Counted from the stretch's first letter, positions 32,578-45,790 are shown. The stretch is 64,000 nucleotides of DNA from Primulina eburnea (GCF_022965805.1 NC_133101.1:44987642-45051641); one strand, 5' to 3'. Numbers and translations are program-made. The notes: generated by a model not told the origin, from the letters alone.

Positions 32578-35500
32578 GGAGAATTTTTATATCTGGTTCC
32601 GCTACCAAGGCCTTGATAGACTCAGGGGCCACTCACTCGTTTATTTCGGAGGTCTTTGCAAACTTCCTCAAGATCAAGACCATTGGACTAGATATAGCCT
32701 TTTCAGTAGTGTTGCCGTCAGGCGAGGAGATGGCAGCTACCAATGTTATCCGAGATATAGACCTTGAACTGCACGGTAATCTTGTTTATGCGGATCTGAT
32801 TGTGCTACCGATGCCAGAATTTGACATCATCCTAGGGCTGGACTGGCTATTGAGGAACAGAGTTTTGATAGACTTCCAGCGGAGATCTGTTCTTCTCCGA
32901 CTGCCTGGAATGGAGCAGTTCTTATTTGAGCCAGACAGGTACTTTCCTTTACCGCGCATTATTCCTTATGTTCAGGCCAGGAAGCTCATGCATAGAGGGT
33001 GTCGGGCATTTCTAGCGACTTTTTTATCTGTCCCCGAGGAACCCAGTCAGTCAGCTTCAGACATTCCGATTGTTAGAGACTTCTTAGACGTTTTTCCTGA
33101 GGACGTCGCTGGTATGCCACCTGAGAGAGAGGTGGAGTTTTCCATCGAGCTTATGCCAGGTACGGCTCCAATCTCCAAAGCATCGTACCGACTTGCACCG
33201 ACAGAGATGGCAGAGCTTAAGAAGCAGATACAGGAACTTCTGGACAAGGAGTTCATTCGCCCTAGCTTCTCACCTTGGGGCGCGCCAGTCTTGTTTTTTA
33301 AGAAGAAGGATGGCTCTATGAGACTTTGTATTGACTATCGGGAGTTGAACAGGGTTGCAGTGAAGAATAAATACCCACTTCCGAGGATTGAGGATCTGTT
33401 TGACCAGTTGCAGGGAGCTTCGATTTTCTCCAAGATTGATCTGCGTTCAGGTTATCACCAGTTGAGGGTAAGAGATGCTGATGTTTCCAAGACTGCTTTC
33501 AGGACTTGTTATGGCCACTACGAGTTGCTTGTGATGCCGTTCGGTCTGACGAATGCGCCAGTGATCTTCATGGATCTCATGAATCGCGTATTTCAGCCGT
33601 ATCTTGACCAGTTTGTGATAGTGTTCATAGACGACATTCTCGTCTACTCCAAGAGTCAAGAGGATCACAGCAGGCATCTGACCACAGTGTTGCAGACATT
33701 GCAGAAGCACAAATTATTCGCAAAGTTCAGTAAATGCGAATTCTGGTTAGAGAAGGTGGCGTTCTTAGGCCACATTGTTTCCAGCAGTGGCATTGAGGTA
33801 GACCCCGCGAAAGTTGCAGCAGTCAGAGATTTGGTGGTGCCACAGAATGCATCAGAGATTCGCAGTTTTCTTGGCTTAGCAGGATATTATCGGAAATTCA
33901 TTAAGTGATTCTCCTCGATTGCAGTTCCACTCACAGCACTGACAAAGAAGAATGCTAAATATGTGCGGAGCGATGAGTGCCAGAAGAGCTTTGATACTTT
34001 GAAGCAAGCTCTTATCTCAGCACCAGTTTTGGCCATGCCGTCAGGGCCCGGTGAGTATGTCCTTTATACCGATGCTTCGAAGCTCGGTTTAGGTGCAGTT
34101 TTGATGCAGCATGGGAAAGTGATAGCGTATGCTTCTCGACAGTTGAAAATCCATGAGAAGAATTATCCCACCCATGATCTAGAGTTGGCCGCAGCAGTTT
34201 TTGCCTTGAAGATTTGGAGGCATTATTTATATGGAGAGAAGTGCCAGATCTTTACCGACCACAAGAGCCTCAAGTATTTCTTTACGCAGAAGGAGCTGAA
34301 CATGCGTCAGAGGCGTTGGTTGGAGCTTGTGAAGGATTACGACTGGGACATTAGCTACCACCCGGGTAAGGCTAATGTAGTTGTAGATCCATTGAGCAGA
34401 AAAGTCGCAGTGATGGCTCATTTGACAGTTTCGAGACCTCTTCAGCTTGAGATGCAGAGGTTTGATCTTGAGACTTATCCTAGAGGTAGAGTTCCCCGTC
34501 TATCTACCTTGACCATTCAGTCTTCCCTTCTTGACCGTATTCGCAGTGGTCAGTCAGCAGATGAGCAATTGGCACAGTGGAAGAAGAGAGATGAAGCCAA
34601 GGGCAGTGTCCTGTATACAGTCACCGACGGTATTGTGAGATACCGAGACAGGATGTGGGTTCCTAGCAGTGGTTCTATCCGAGCAGATATTCTAACAGAG
34701 GCCCACATTTCCCCGTACTCTATTCACCCTGGGAGTACGAAGATGTACAAAGATCTGCAGTTGTTGTATTGGTGGCCTGGTATGAAGAAAGACATCAGGC
34801 GATTCGTATCCGAGTGTCTGACTTGCAAGTTAGTGAAGGCCGAACATCAGAGACCAGCAGGTTTGCTCAAGCCTCTTCCTATTCCCGAGTGGAAGTGGGA
34901 GAACATTACCATGGATTTCGTGACCGGTTTGCCGAAGTCAGCCAGGGGATCGAATGCTATTTGGGTGATTGTAGATCGTCTTACCAAATCAGCGCACTTC
35001 TTGCCTATTAAGACGACTTTCACCATGGTTCAGTATGCAGAGTTGTATAACCGGGAGATAGTCCGACTTCATGGTGTTCCAGTTTCGATCGTATCTGACA
35101 GAGATCCTAGATTCACTTCCTCCTTTTGGAAGAGTTTACATTCGACCATGGGTACGAAGCTGCTGTTTAGCACAGCTTTCCATCCGCAGACAGATGGGCA
35201 GTCAGAGCGAGTTATTCAGATCTTGGAGGATCTTCTCCGGGCTTGTGTGATTGAATTCTCAGGGAGTTGAGAGTCTAATTTTCCATTGGTAGAGTTCACC
35301 TATAACAACAGCTTCCCGTCTTCTATTGGTATGGCTCCGTATGAAGCACTGTATGGCCGCAAGTGCAGATCTCCTATTCATTGAGATGAAGTAGGAGAGA
35401 GAGCAGAGTTGGGTCCAGAAATTGTTCAGCAGGCTGCAGATGTTGTAGTCAAGATCCGTGATAGGATGAGGACTGCTCAGAGTCGACAGAAGAGTTATGC

Positions 35501-35957
35501 CGATCAGCGGAGGAGAGAGTTAGAGTTTGCAGTGGGCGATCATGTTTTTGTGAAAGTGGCACCTATGAAGGGTGTCATGAGATTTGGGAAGAAGGGGAAG
35601 CTCAGTCCGAGATTCATTGGACCCTTTGAGATCCTTGACAGAGTTGGGACGCTAACTTATCGTGTTGCTCTTCCGCCGAATCCGGCCGGAGTACACAATG
35701 TGTTCCACGTCTCCATGTTGAGAAAGTACATGGCGAACCCTTCGCATGTGCTGAATTTTGAGCCGTTGCAACTTACTCCGAACCTGTCTTATGAGGAGAG
35801 ACCAGTGCAGATCCTAGACTGGCAGGAGAAGAAACTTCGGAACAAGTTGGTTAAGCGAGTCAAAGTCAAATGGCTCAATCATTCAGAGGAGGAAGCTACA
35901 TGGGAGACTGAGCCAGAAATGAGAAGTCGGTACCCCGAGTTAATCGATGAGTTCTAA
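32578..35957 (+). pseudogene. Gypsy B pol: protease, RT, RNase H, integrase, chromodomain
   Basis: A single frame broken by only a few stops. Protease at 32620 ('[12 protein letters not shown]', intact). RT: '[20 protein letters not shown]', '[16 protein letters not shown]', '[12 protein letters not shown]' and '[11 protein letters not shown]', with all catalytic Asp present. TGA at 33906 replaces the Gly/Gln codon before 'FSS'. RNase H: '[16 protein letters not shown]', '[11 protein letters not shown]'. Integrase: '[16 protein letters not shown]', '[13 protein letters not shown]', '[15 protein letters not shown]'. Trp-to-TGA stops at 35268 and 35382. The final 182-codon piece (35409-35957) ends with a chromodomain-like 'VKVKWLNHSEEEATWETE'. 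Confidence 0.93.
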
Positions 35958-35980
35958 TTTTGAGGACGAAATTTCTTTTC

Positions 35981-35993
35981 AGGGGGGGAGTGT
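35981..35993 (+). other. Polypurine tract of gypsy B
   Basis: AGGGGGGGAG run ending just before the LTR start TGTAGAACCCG at 35994. Confidence 0.8.
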
Positions 35994-38900
35994 TGTAGAA
36001 CCCGTAATTAGACTACGTATAAGCGATGCATAATTCTAGTATTTTAAATTAATTTGACTTCATTACATGAATATTTAAATTCTTTTCTTTAAAGTTAATT
36101 ATTTTAGCCAGCAGTTTAAATTTTATTCTTTTCAGTTAATTCAGTGAGGCCGGACCGGAGTTGGAGTAAAGAGATAAAATTTACTGTTAAGAAAACATTT
36201 CCTGAAATTTATTTAAGATAAATAATAAGTATATTTATTGTAAAAGAAGGTTTAAAGAATTATTTAAATAAGTTGAGATAAGTAGTAAATAAAGTTCAAT
36301 AATTAAATCCTTTAATCTCTAAAATATTTAATGAGTAGATAAAACACTAGAGATTTAAAATTCAATATTTAAGAAATATTTTCCCTTGTATTTCCTTAAG
36401 TTTCGGCCATTTAAATAAATTTAAAAATTTAGTAGTCAACTCACAATTTAATGGAATTCTTTCCTTATACATTTTCTTGAAAGATAATTATATCTCAATA
36501 AATCTTTTACATTAATTAATTAATTGAGATCCCACCCCATTCTACTAACAAAAAGTCGGTCATCCCCCTAATTTGAAAGATTTAAATTAACTTAACAATT
36601 CATTCTTTATTTTCCTTCCCTTAAAATCATCTAGTAGATATCCTCCCAACTTTTAAACCTCTACCAAATAATTTAATTAAGCAATAATCTTCCTTGCATT
36701 CTAGAAGCAAATTTCGGCCCTCACATAGCTCCACAATCCCATAATTCTCGTAAAGCTTGGAAGGAGAAGAAATCATTTTATTTGCAATCCAACTCACTTC
36801 TTGCCTCTACCATCTATATACCCTCCTTGATTCCTGTATTTTTCCATGTATCATCCCCTTCATTCCTTAGTATCTTTCCCCTCCTCTCATTCGAAATCTG
36901 AGAACAAAACAGCAGCAAGAACCGTGTGAAAACCAGCAGCCAAATCGTGAACAACAAGAGAATTAAGTGAGAAAGAAAAACTCCGTCTCCGCCGCGCCGT
37001 GCCGTCGTATAGTTTGTGTCTTCCTTAAACGAATTTCCAGGCATGTTTATATTGTTCATTGTTCTTCAATCAAGTCCTATAGGTATTTTAAAACATCTCA
37101 TGTTCATGATTTTAACACCAAAACCGAATTATGACAGCATCATTTTACAAAACAATTCTGCACAGCTTTTTCTCCACTCTTATGCTTCACGTGTTGCATG
37201 TTTTTGATGATTTTAGGGTTTGGTTCGATTCCAGGCTCCCAAGGCTGCTTAAGGTAATGTTCTAGGGTGTGTTAGGGTCGAGTTTTATCAAGGGTTCAAG
37301 CCCCAAAACCGTGAGTTAGATGCTCAGAACAACAAGCAAGAAACAAGTGTCATAGTTGGGTTTCATTTACTGTCATCGGCTTGTTTGGGTTAGAGTTCGA
37401 GTCATGGCTGGCCTAGTGCCAGTAGCCATGGCTAGGACCCTTCCCTAGCAAGCATAGGACTTGGTCAAGTCGGCCCTAAGCGGCTTGAGTCATGTCCCAA
37501 GTCGTTTGGAAAGAAACAATACAAGTGTCCCTCGGTTTCATTTTTCTGTTTTTCCTTCGTGTGAGTGTTTTCGGTTTTTATGAGGTTGGGTGGATCTTGG
37601 TTGGCCTCTGGCCCTTAGCCCTGGTTCACACCATACCCCTTGATGCCTAGATCGAGCCTTGGTCAATCAAATGGCCATTGGAACGATGAAAGACAGCAAG
37701 CGAACCGATGCATCACAGTACAGATTTTGGTGCACTTGGGTGGGAGTTTCGGGTCTCTCATGGTGTGGTTCGAATTGTGGCTGGCCAAGAGCCCTTAGCC
37801 ATGGTTCAAATTATTCCTTAGGATGTTGGTAAGAGGTTCTGGTCGGTGGTTCAAGCCCCAATGGCCGGTAATATCGAAAACGACGCAAGAAATGTAAGAC
37901 ACAGCTGTTGTAATATTTTACAGCAAGCGTGTCGCGGTTTAGAGGCGTGTTCCGGGTTCTCGATTGGCTTTTAGCCTATGGCCTTGGACTGGACAGTGCG
38001 TCATTGAGTTAGGAAGGTCATGTTTTTGGCTGTTCGTGATTCGGATCATTTTTGAGGTCGTACGAGAATTGACGGTGCGATGTGCCAAACTGACTCTCGA
38101 AAGAGCGTTTCATGTTTTGGCCTCCATTCACCTAGATCTCGACCCTCACTATTTTAATAGCATTAATTCATCATTTTTAGCGTATTTTAATCATGACTAT
38201 ACGTTGGTTCAGTGTTGGTCCGGGTGTATTCGGAGTCATGATTAAATACGAAGTTGTTAGACGTAATTGTCGCATTTTCGAACTTAGTTGCATAGTTTGG
38301 TCAAGTAAAAGCTATTGCATATGTTTCATGGCATATTTAGGTCGCAGCGAGTCTGGGGACGATCCAATCCAGTTGGTAAAATAATAAAGGATATTTCTTT
38401 TTGCCATTTAATTTTATTACGTGCATAAAATAGAAAATATTTATTTTTGAGATTTATGCGATATTGCTTGTGGTCAATTCACTAACATGGGAGTATTATT
38501 TTACATGGTCGCCAGTGACCGATCAGTTCAGTTTGGTACCACCCGGTCGCCAGTGACAGATCAGTTCATTTTGGTACCCCGGTCGCCAGTGATCGGACAG
38601 TTCAGTTCAGTGCAGAGGCCACATGCGTAGACCATAATCTCAACAGAAAATTATTTCTTATTTTTTTTTCAGTACAGGGCTCCAAGGAGCAAACATTTTT
38701 ACTATGATTTGCAGTTCAGTTATACACGTATTATAATTGCTCAGTACAACTTATTTTCAGTATGCCTCGTGATATGATATTTTTATCCATGCAAACTATA
38801 TTTTTCTCGTTACCTACGATATATGCATGCTGAGTCTTTAGGCTCACTAGACTTGATTGTTGTAGGTACCGATGAGGTCAGGGCCGAGGGCGGGGATCAG

Positions 38901-39154
38901 TGAGCCAGCTTGGGTCGGCAGTAGTGGCACCCGAGGACCTCATTTTCAGCACTTACCATTTTATGCAAACATTTTTATCCGTTGTTGAATATTTATAACT
39001 TGTTATTTTTGCAAACAAATATTTATTTCCGTGCCATTTTGAATATCAAACTTTGGTTATCTGTTTAGTTATGAATGAGGTATTTTTATTATTTAAAAAG
39101 AAAATTTTAAATTTTCCGCAAATCTTCAAAGTAAGGATTTTTAGGCCCCTCACA
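35994..39154 (+). repeat. 3' LTR of gypsy B (3161 bp)
   Basis: Begins TGTAGAACCCG and ends CCCCTCACA at 39154. Colinear with the gypsy A LTRs, including 'cggccctaag...gagtcatgtccc'-type text and the inverted repeat at 38832-38845 (GAGTCTTTAGGCTC, one mismatch). Its U3 contains a private three-copy tandem repeat at 38507-38615. To its right is the endogenous pararetrovirus. ORFs 36814-38384 inside it are not genes. Confidence 0.88.
38507..38615 (+). repeat. Three-copy 35-38 bp tandem repeat in the gypsy B LTR
   Basis: Units start GGTCGCCAGTGA at 38507, 38545 and 38581. Each continues into 'gatcagttca' (or a close variant), and the first two end 'ttggtacc'. The gypsy A LTRs have only one diverged copy here, so the expansion is specific to B or its subfamily. 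Confidence 0.8.
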
Positions 39155-40019
39155 CCGACTCTTCATATAGAATCTATTGTGCTCTTAGAGGAGCATGTTT
39201 GAGTTTACTCTCCTCTTATCTCTCTTTGGAAAAACCATTTTTAGTTGTTGAATAAAAAACTCAAGTTCTTGATACAAACTTGTAAGTTTAATTTATGTTT
39301 TTAATTTTATTTTGAATTTAATATAAAAATAAATAATACATAGATTAACCTGAATGACATGTTAAATTATTTGTGCTAAATCATAATCTTACTATGACAT
39401 GATCTATATTTATTTGTAATTTGGAATTTTAATGAGATTATAAAGACTTATTTGGGTTTTGAAATTTTTGAATTAATATAAAGGTTTTTGGTTAAAACAT
39501 AAGGCAAGAGATAAACCAGAAAATGGAAAACACAAGGTTCGAATTTAACTACGAAATAATAAATTTATGTTGTAGCCTTTCAACTTGCTTTGCTGAGAGA
39601 TGACTCTAAGGCGTTTATGAGTGATTTTTTATGAATTTACATTTCTGAGGTCAACCTCGTAAAATCATCTGTTGTTTAATTCTTTTGTATATCTTTGTTA
39701 AATCTTTTTATATTTTGTAAAAATTGAGTAGAAGAATCTTATATTAATTATTATTCCTCTATTGAAATATCTCTTTTTCTTAAGTCAATTTTATTCCAAC
39801 CCTAGTGAAAAATTTCGAATAAAATACAAAATATTTTAAAATTAAGATTTTTTGTTAATTTAAATATTTTATTTGAAACCAATACCCTCCATGTATGCGA
39901 AATCCACTAAGAAAAAATTTGGTAAAACAATGCCACGTATCAGATTCTCTTGATTCCAAGCCTCGAATTGTATCAGAGCCATGAAAATAGTCTGGTTAAT
40001 AAATTAGCACTTTTATTCA
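39155..40019 (+). promoter_or_regulatory. Pararetroviral leader and possible promoter/polyadenylation region
   Basis: Noncoding, AT-rich stretch between the gypsy B LTR and the first viral ORF. An AATAAA lies near 39252 downstream of a TATA-like 'catatagaa' near 39170, which resembles the promoter-polyA spacing of caulimovirid genomes. A primer site sits about 50 bp before the ORF. The TATA assignment is tentative. Confidence 0.45.
39969..39984 (+). other. Primer binding site of the pararetrovirus
   Basis: GTATCAGAGCCATGA preceded by TT instead of TG. It is complementary to initiator tRNA-Met and longer than the LTR element sites (it includes CCATG), as expected for Caulimoviridae. Confidence 0.8.
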
Positions 40020-40918
40020 ATGACTATTTTCAGTGTGAAAGAAACTATTCAAAACAGTTTAAATGAAGGATATGGTTTACCAGAAAATTTAGATTTATTG
40101 AATAAATGGACTATTCCTAAGATAGAATATAAAATGATTTATAAGTTAGGAACTTTTGAAAGAATTGGTTTCAAACAGGTAGTTAAAACTACATAATCTT
40201 CGATACATCTTCATAATGAAGAAATTTTTATTAGATTATTAAATAATAAGGATATTTTACCTTATATGAAAAATTACAGATTTATTAATATAAGTTTAAT
40301 AAAAATTGTCTTTAGACCTTTAACTTTAGAATGTTTGTTAGAAAGCTTCATAACAGCTTTAAGAGATGGTAGAAATTTAAATCGGAAACAATCTCTTATG
40401 GGAATAATTCAATCTAGTTTGGCTCATGGTCCAGTATATTTTGATGTTTATCCTAATCTATCTTTATCTCTGTCTGATATAAATTTATTAGACTATTTAC
40501 CATTAAATATTAAAACTCATGGTTATAATTATACTCCTGGAACAGAAGTTATATATATCTGTTAATGTATTTAATATAAACCACTATTTACATTAAATCC
40601 TATGTGTATAAGAATAGATAAAAATTTAAATAAAACTATTCTTATAGAAATTAATTTTAATAAATGTAATATTACAACTCGCTGATCTATAAATTGGGAA
40701 GAATTGAATTTCCAGAATACTGGATAATTGAACAAGATGTTCCTAGAAATCCTATAATAAATAGGGATTTACATCAAGTTATACAAGATAATGAAGGATC
40801 TGTTAAAATACAGTTCAATAATGAACAAAGAATAATATTACCCTCTTCTGTTTATGCTAGATCAAGATTTAGTCATTCTTTTATTTCACCTTTAGATTAT
40901 ATGGTAGATATACCATAA
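40020..40918 (+). pseudogene. Viral movement protein (30K superfamily), broken
   Basis: ATG at 40020, then three frames in succession. The piece 40266-40565 holds the recognisable core, with 'GIIQSSLAHGPVYFDVYPN' like the conserved 30K movement protein block, and 'INLLDYLPLNIKTHG'. A further piece at 40694-40918 ends 'FISPLDYMVDIP'. Movement proteins of this family widen plasmodesmata for cell-to-cell spread (family knowledge). Stops at about 40194 and 40563 and frameshifts make this copy dead. Confidence 0.65.
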
Positions 40919-43001
40919 ACTTCTAGAGCATCTACTTCTCAAGTAAGAGAAGATTTAGAATCTACTGATACAGTAGATGATTTAATTATAAATCAGAATA
41001 ATATTGTTCATAAAATTAACTTTCAAAAAATTAGAGAAACTGATACAGTATTTAATGGATGGCAAATCAAAAATTGATTTTACTAAAGGTTCTATAGCTA
41101 GGGCCAAGATTAATGCAGAATTTTATTTACCCAAATGAGTATCTTTCAGAGATTGGTATTTTAAAAGCTTTTCTGAAGAAGAATTTGAATATATTGTTTC
41201 AGAATTTTATAAATATTGTGAAAACAACAATAAATTAATACATTTGTTCCTTGGTTTTTTAAAATATTTATTATAGATTATATTTCTATACTTGAAAGAA
41301 ATTATAAACTCTCCTCAGGACAGATTCAAAATCTGTTTACCCTCCTCAACAATCTTTTATTATAGAAAAAATTAATAAAATTTTAAATTTTACTGCTTTT
41401 TCAAAATTATTTGACAATGATATGTTACAAATCATTGTTAAACATATTACTCAGATAATTGAAAAACAGAATTATAAAAATTTATATCTTACGATAATGA
41501 GAGAAGAATTAATTTCTCTTAAGGATCGTATTGATAAAATTATTTTAGCTATCAATCAGATTAAACCTGATGTTCATATATAAACTAAGGAAGAAACTAA
41601 TATTTTTTCTATTGCTACTTCTTCTATACAATCCACTCCAAATATAAAGGATTTTAAATTTAATTCTTCTGTTTCTGATATAGAAAAATTATTAGAAGAA
41701 AAATTTAAAAATCTTAATTTAAATACTCTTAATGAAGTGTTTGAAAACATTAATAATTCTTCTGATGAAGAAATTAATAAAATTAAATGGACAGATAAAC
41801 CTACCTAAACCATATATTATTATGATAGACCCACTACTATGGATGTTCTTTTAGAAGAACAAGAGTATATCTTTTCCAATAGTTATAATGGGAAAAGTAT
41901 TTATGAGTGGAATATAGATCATTTTAGTGATAAACAAATTTATAATACTGCACATAGAATGCTTATGTATAGTACTACATATAAAACTTCAGGCAATATT
42001 GATAAACATATTGCTAAAATGATTATGGCAGGATTTACTGGCGAACTTAAAGGTTGGTAGGATAATTATTTGAATCAATCTCATAAAGAAGAAATTCTTA
42101 ATTCAGTTAAAATTTAAAATCAAATTCAATTAGAAAACTCAGTTTATTCATTAATAATGACAATCATTGAATATTTTACTAGTAGATTCACTTATAATGA
42201 TGAACAAATTCGTACTCTATTAAGTGATCTAAAATTTAAAACTCGTACTGATTTTAGATGGTATAAAGATACATTTTTATCTAGAATATATGATATTCCA
42301 AATTGTAATAATATTATTTGGAAAGCCAAATTTATAGATGGCTTATCCTTTCTATTTGCTGAAAGAATTAGAAAAATTCTAAGAAAAATTGATATTTATA
42401 TTCCATATGAAAATTATACTTATAGAAAATTAATAAGTACTTGTATTCAAGGGGGTTTAGCTCTCTGTAATGAATTAAATTGAATAGTCAAATTAAAAGA
42501 CAAAATTTACTTGAGAAAAAACAATTAGTTAAATTTTGTGATCAATTTGGTATGAACCTACCTAATAAAGGTAAGAAGAAAATAATAGAAAAAGACGAAA
42601 AACTTTACAGAAAGAAAAGACATTTGTTTGAAAGACAAAAGGAGAAAAAGAAGAAACGAAAAGAAAGCCGTGATTTACGGAAATCAGAAAAATACAAAAG
42701 AAAATTAATAATTTGTAGAAAATGTAAAAAGCCAGGACATTATGCTAATCAATGTTGGATTAAAAACAAAATTAATGTTTTAGAGATAGATAAGAATTTA
42801 AAAGAAACATTATTTAAAAAAATAATGAATTCAAATAATAATTCTGATAGTGAAACTGAGAATTCTTCAGAATCATATAATTCTGAAGATATTCTAGATA
42901 ATGTTTCAGGTATTTCAGATTTAGAAGAATGTAATAACTGTATACAAAGAAAATCTTGTATTAATAATATAGATGATAATAATGATAAAAATGATGATTT
43001 T
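40919..43001 (+). pseudogene. Viral coat-protein region with zinc knuckle, broken
   Basis: Asn/Ile/Lys-rich decayed coding. 41839-42060 has 'HRMLMYSTTYKTSGNIDKHI' and 'MAGFTGELKGW', with a TAG for the next Trp. 42157-42483 has 'RTDFRWYKDTFLSRIYDI'. A shift leads to 42480-43001 with a Lys/Arg-rich tract and a perfect CCHC knuckle CRKCKKPGHYANQC, then an acidic Ser/Asn/Asp tail. This matches caulimovirid coat proteins: basic stretch, CCHC, acidic end. The frame is interrupted by the copia 2 insertion at 43001. Confidence 0.7.
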
Positions 43002-44013
43002 TGTTAGACTTAATTTTATTGTGGTGATGAGTACCAAAACCAGTAGTAATAACACCAACCAGAAGATTATGCAAAACAGTAGCTTTTGAGTTGCTCTATT
43101 CAGCGGCTTTGTATAACAGAAGCAGAACTTAGTCCTACTGGATCAGTACTTAACGGATTGTTTCTGATCTCAATTGTTACCGTTACTTTATCTAGTACCA
43201 AGCATTTATTGCGGCATTAATTGTTGTACGAAAATATTTAATTCATCCTGCTAATTTTGGTAAGTAACAAAACTGATTGATTGAAAGCTTTTTGCAGGAT
43301 CCTCTTTAGGAAATAAAGCTGCTTCTATCAAAGAGTCAAAAGAGCCGTTTTTTATTATAGACGTTGGATTCAGTTATCTATATATATGAATCAAAACTAT
43401 TTAGATAACAACGCTGATCATTCTTATCTATTCAACGATACATTGAGCAACCGTGAAATTTCCATTATCTTCAAAAGCTCAAACTTGCAGAAAAGCAGTA
43501 CACACATCATACTTTACATCTGATCTTTGGAGATCATTTTGTACTGTTGTTTCTTCATCTCTTCAAGCAAAACCTTATAATATTGTGTAGAAGAGTTTGT
43601 AAACTGGAAATATTCTTTTCCAGAACATTGCTATATTGAAATATTGTATTGAGTTGCTAAGAGTTTCAGTAGGCAATAGATAAGCCTTGCTGAAGTGGGT
43701 GTGTACAAGCATGTACTGTAAAACCAAAATCTTTTAGTGATACCTTCTGGAAACAGAAGAAGGGGAGACGTAGAAGATTTTATTTTTGAACTTCCAGAAA
43801 AAACTACTGTGTTACTAACTACTGCTATTACTGTTTTTCACCCTACTCCATCGGATTGTTTCCGCACTTTTATTTGTGATCTGCTGGACGTACTATTGAA
43901 CAAGAACAACTACAATCTCTAACAGGATTTTAGCACCCTTTGCATAAAATATCAACAAAGGAAAAGAGTTTATTCACCCCCACCTCCTCTAAACTCTACA
44001 TCGATCCCCAACA
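43002..44013 (+). repeat. 5' LTR of copia 2 (1012 bp)
   Basis: Begins TGTTAGACTTAATTT and ends CCCCAACA at 44013, next to the primer site. A TATATATA box lies near 43378. Nearly the same as 53435-54443. The 61-codon ORF 43737-43922 occurs in both LTRs and is LTR sequence, not a gene. Confidence 0.92.
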
Positions 44014-44030
44014 AGAGGTATCAGAGAAGG
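44014..44030 (+). other. Primer binding site of copia 2 (mutated)
   Basis: AGAGGTATCAGAGAAGG, where copia 1 has AGTGGTATCAGAGCAGG: two mismatches to the initiator tRNA-Met complement (44016, 44027). Confidence 0.8.
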
Positions 44031-44060
44031 TTTCTCTTGTTCTCAAAATTTGCAATAGTT

Positions 44061-45790
44061 ATGGCACATTTTAGCAAAGTTCTCATGTTCTCAAAAGAAG
44101 ATTTTGATGATTGGAAGATTCGTATGCAAGCTCACCTTGCATCGCAGGATGATGACATGTGGTATGTCATCACAGATGGTCCATTGAAGATATTAAAGCC
44201 TAATACAGTACAGATGGTGCGCCACAAATGGTTGAAAAACCAAGAAACGAATGGACTGGAGAAGATAAAAAGAAAGATAATCTTGACAATGTTGCGAAGG
44301 ATATTCCTTATAAGACTCTTGATAAAAACACCTTTAGCAAAATCAAGATGTGTTCTACTGCCAAAGAAATCTGGGAAAAGCTCATTCAGATATCTGAAGG
44401 AAATGAGCAGACAAAAGAAAATAAGCTATGTGTAGCAATGCAGAAGTTTGAAAATCTAAAGATGAAGGCTGGTGAAACTCTAAATGAGTTTTATGAACGT
44501 TTCAGCAGCCTGGTAAATGAACTCGCTGCCCTTGGAAAAGAGCATAGCAACAGAGAAATAGCACTCAAGGTGATGAGAGCTTTACCTAGGGAATGGGATG
44601 TCAAAACAATGGCCATGAGAGTCTCTAAAGATTTGAACAAGTTGGAGTTACACGACTTGTTTGCTGAATTAAAGGCCTATGAGTTCGAGCTAGAAGTGAC
44701 AAGTGGAGAAGAGCCCTCAACAAATCTGCCAACCAAGGCCCTTGCTGCTACTACTGCTATTACTTTTACTGTTGCTGCTACAGTCATCTCACAAGCAGTA
44801 CCTGCTACCCTTACTGAGAGTACTTCTGAAAAGACTGCTGAAAAGATCAGCAATGAAGCTATGTCTTTATTTGTGAAAATGTTCTCCAAGTTCATGAAGA
44901 AGAATCACCGAGCCTACCAAAACCCTAATCGTAACTTCAAGAAGGATTCACCATCTGGTGATATGGCGTGCTTCAACTGTGGAAAGATTGGTCACTTTAT
45001 TGCTGATTTTCCAAAGCCCAAGAAAGATGACCAGAAGAAGAAAGAGTACAAAAGGAATGACAAAAAGTTCAGAAAAGACCAAAAAGCGATGATTGCTGAA
45101 GAAAGCAAATCTAAATGGGCGGATTCCAGTTTTGAGTCATCTGACTTAGAAATTCATTCTAGTGAAAGTGATGCAAAAGAGATTAAATGTCTTATGGCAG
45201 ATGTTGAATCAAACTCGACATCTGAAGAGGTATTCGACTTCGACTTTGACGAATTTACACGAACTGATTTAATTAAAGCATTGCATGACATGGTAGGGGA
45301 GTACTTAAGACTTTCTCAATCATTCGAGGAAGTTAAGATTGAAAATCTAAACTTAAAAAATAAAGTCAGTAAATTCACTTGCTTGCAAGAGAATAGCTGC
45401 AATGATTTGAAAGTGGAGATGAGTAAGTTGAAAACCGAGAATGAAAGAGTAAAAGTAGATTACCAGACAATGAAATCTGAGAATCAGAAGTTGTCTGTTC
45501 TGGTAAATGATTGGAATAAGTCTTCTGTTTCATGGGAAAAGATGCAAGAGTTGCAGAAGCAATCCGGTGACAGAAGTGGTCTCGGATTCAACAATAATGA
45601 AAGCATTTCTGAAAACAGTACCAAACCAGAACTGGAGAACGGCAAAGGGAAATTCATTCACTTTGTCAAATCTAGTGTGGCATATGAACCGGAAGTACCG
45701 ACTGTTCAAGTTGAAAGAAATGTAAATCAGATTAACAGAAGGAAGCATTATGGTCTGGGTTATGTTGAACCTAAGGAAAGAGTTGACTAG
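44061..45790 (+). pseudogene. Copia 2 gag and gag-pol linker
   Basis: Starts 'MAHFSKVLMFSKEDFDDWK' at 44061. A frameshift near 44205 leads into the long open frame 44228-45790: 'TFSKIKMCSTAKEIWEKLI', 'MQKFENLKMKAGETLNEFYE', 'ALPREWDVKTMAMRVSKD', a Lys-rich tract and a zinc knuckle CFNCGKIGHFIADF. The final Cys is Phe (TGT to TTT at 45008-45010). A coiled-coil-like region follows ('ENLNLKNKVSKFTCLQE', 'KLKTENERVKVDYQTMKSE'), as in SIRE-type Gags. It stops at 45788. Confidence 0.9.

Larger units (their letters stand above)
31317..39154 (+). mobile_element. Gypsy B: Tekay-type Ty3/gypsy element lacking its 5' LTR
   Basis: Internal region and complete 3' LTR; the gag N-terminus, primer site and 5' LTR are missing at the junction with LTR F. 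It is closely related to gypsy A: same domain order, same putative intron, LTR of the same family but clearly diverged. It is the least damaged pol of the window. Confidence 0.88.

Noticed and set aside
43737..43922. 61-codon ORF present also at 54170-54355
   Set aside because: Both copies are in the copia 2 LTRs; explained by LTR duplication.
10198..44030. tRNA genes suggested by TGGTATCAGAGC stretches
   Set aside because: These are primer binding sites next to LTR ends; no cloverleaf sequence surrounds them.
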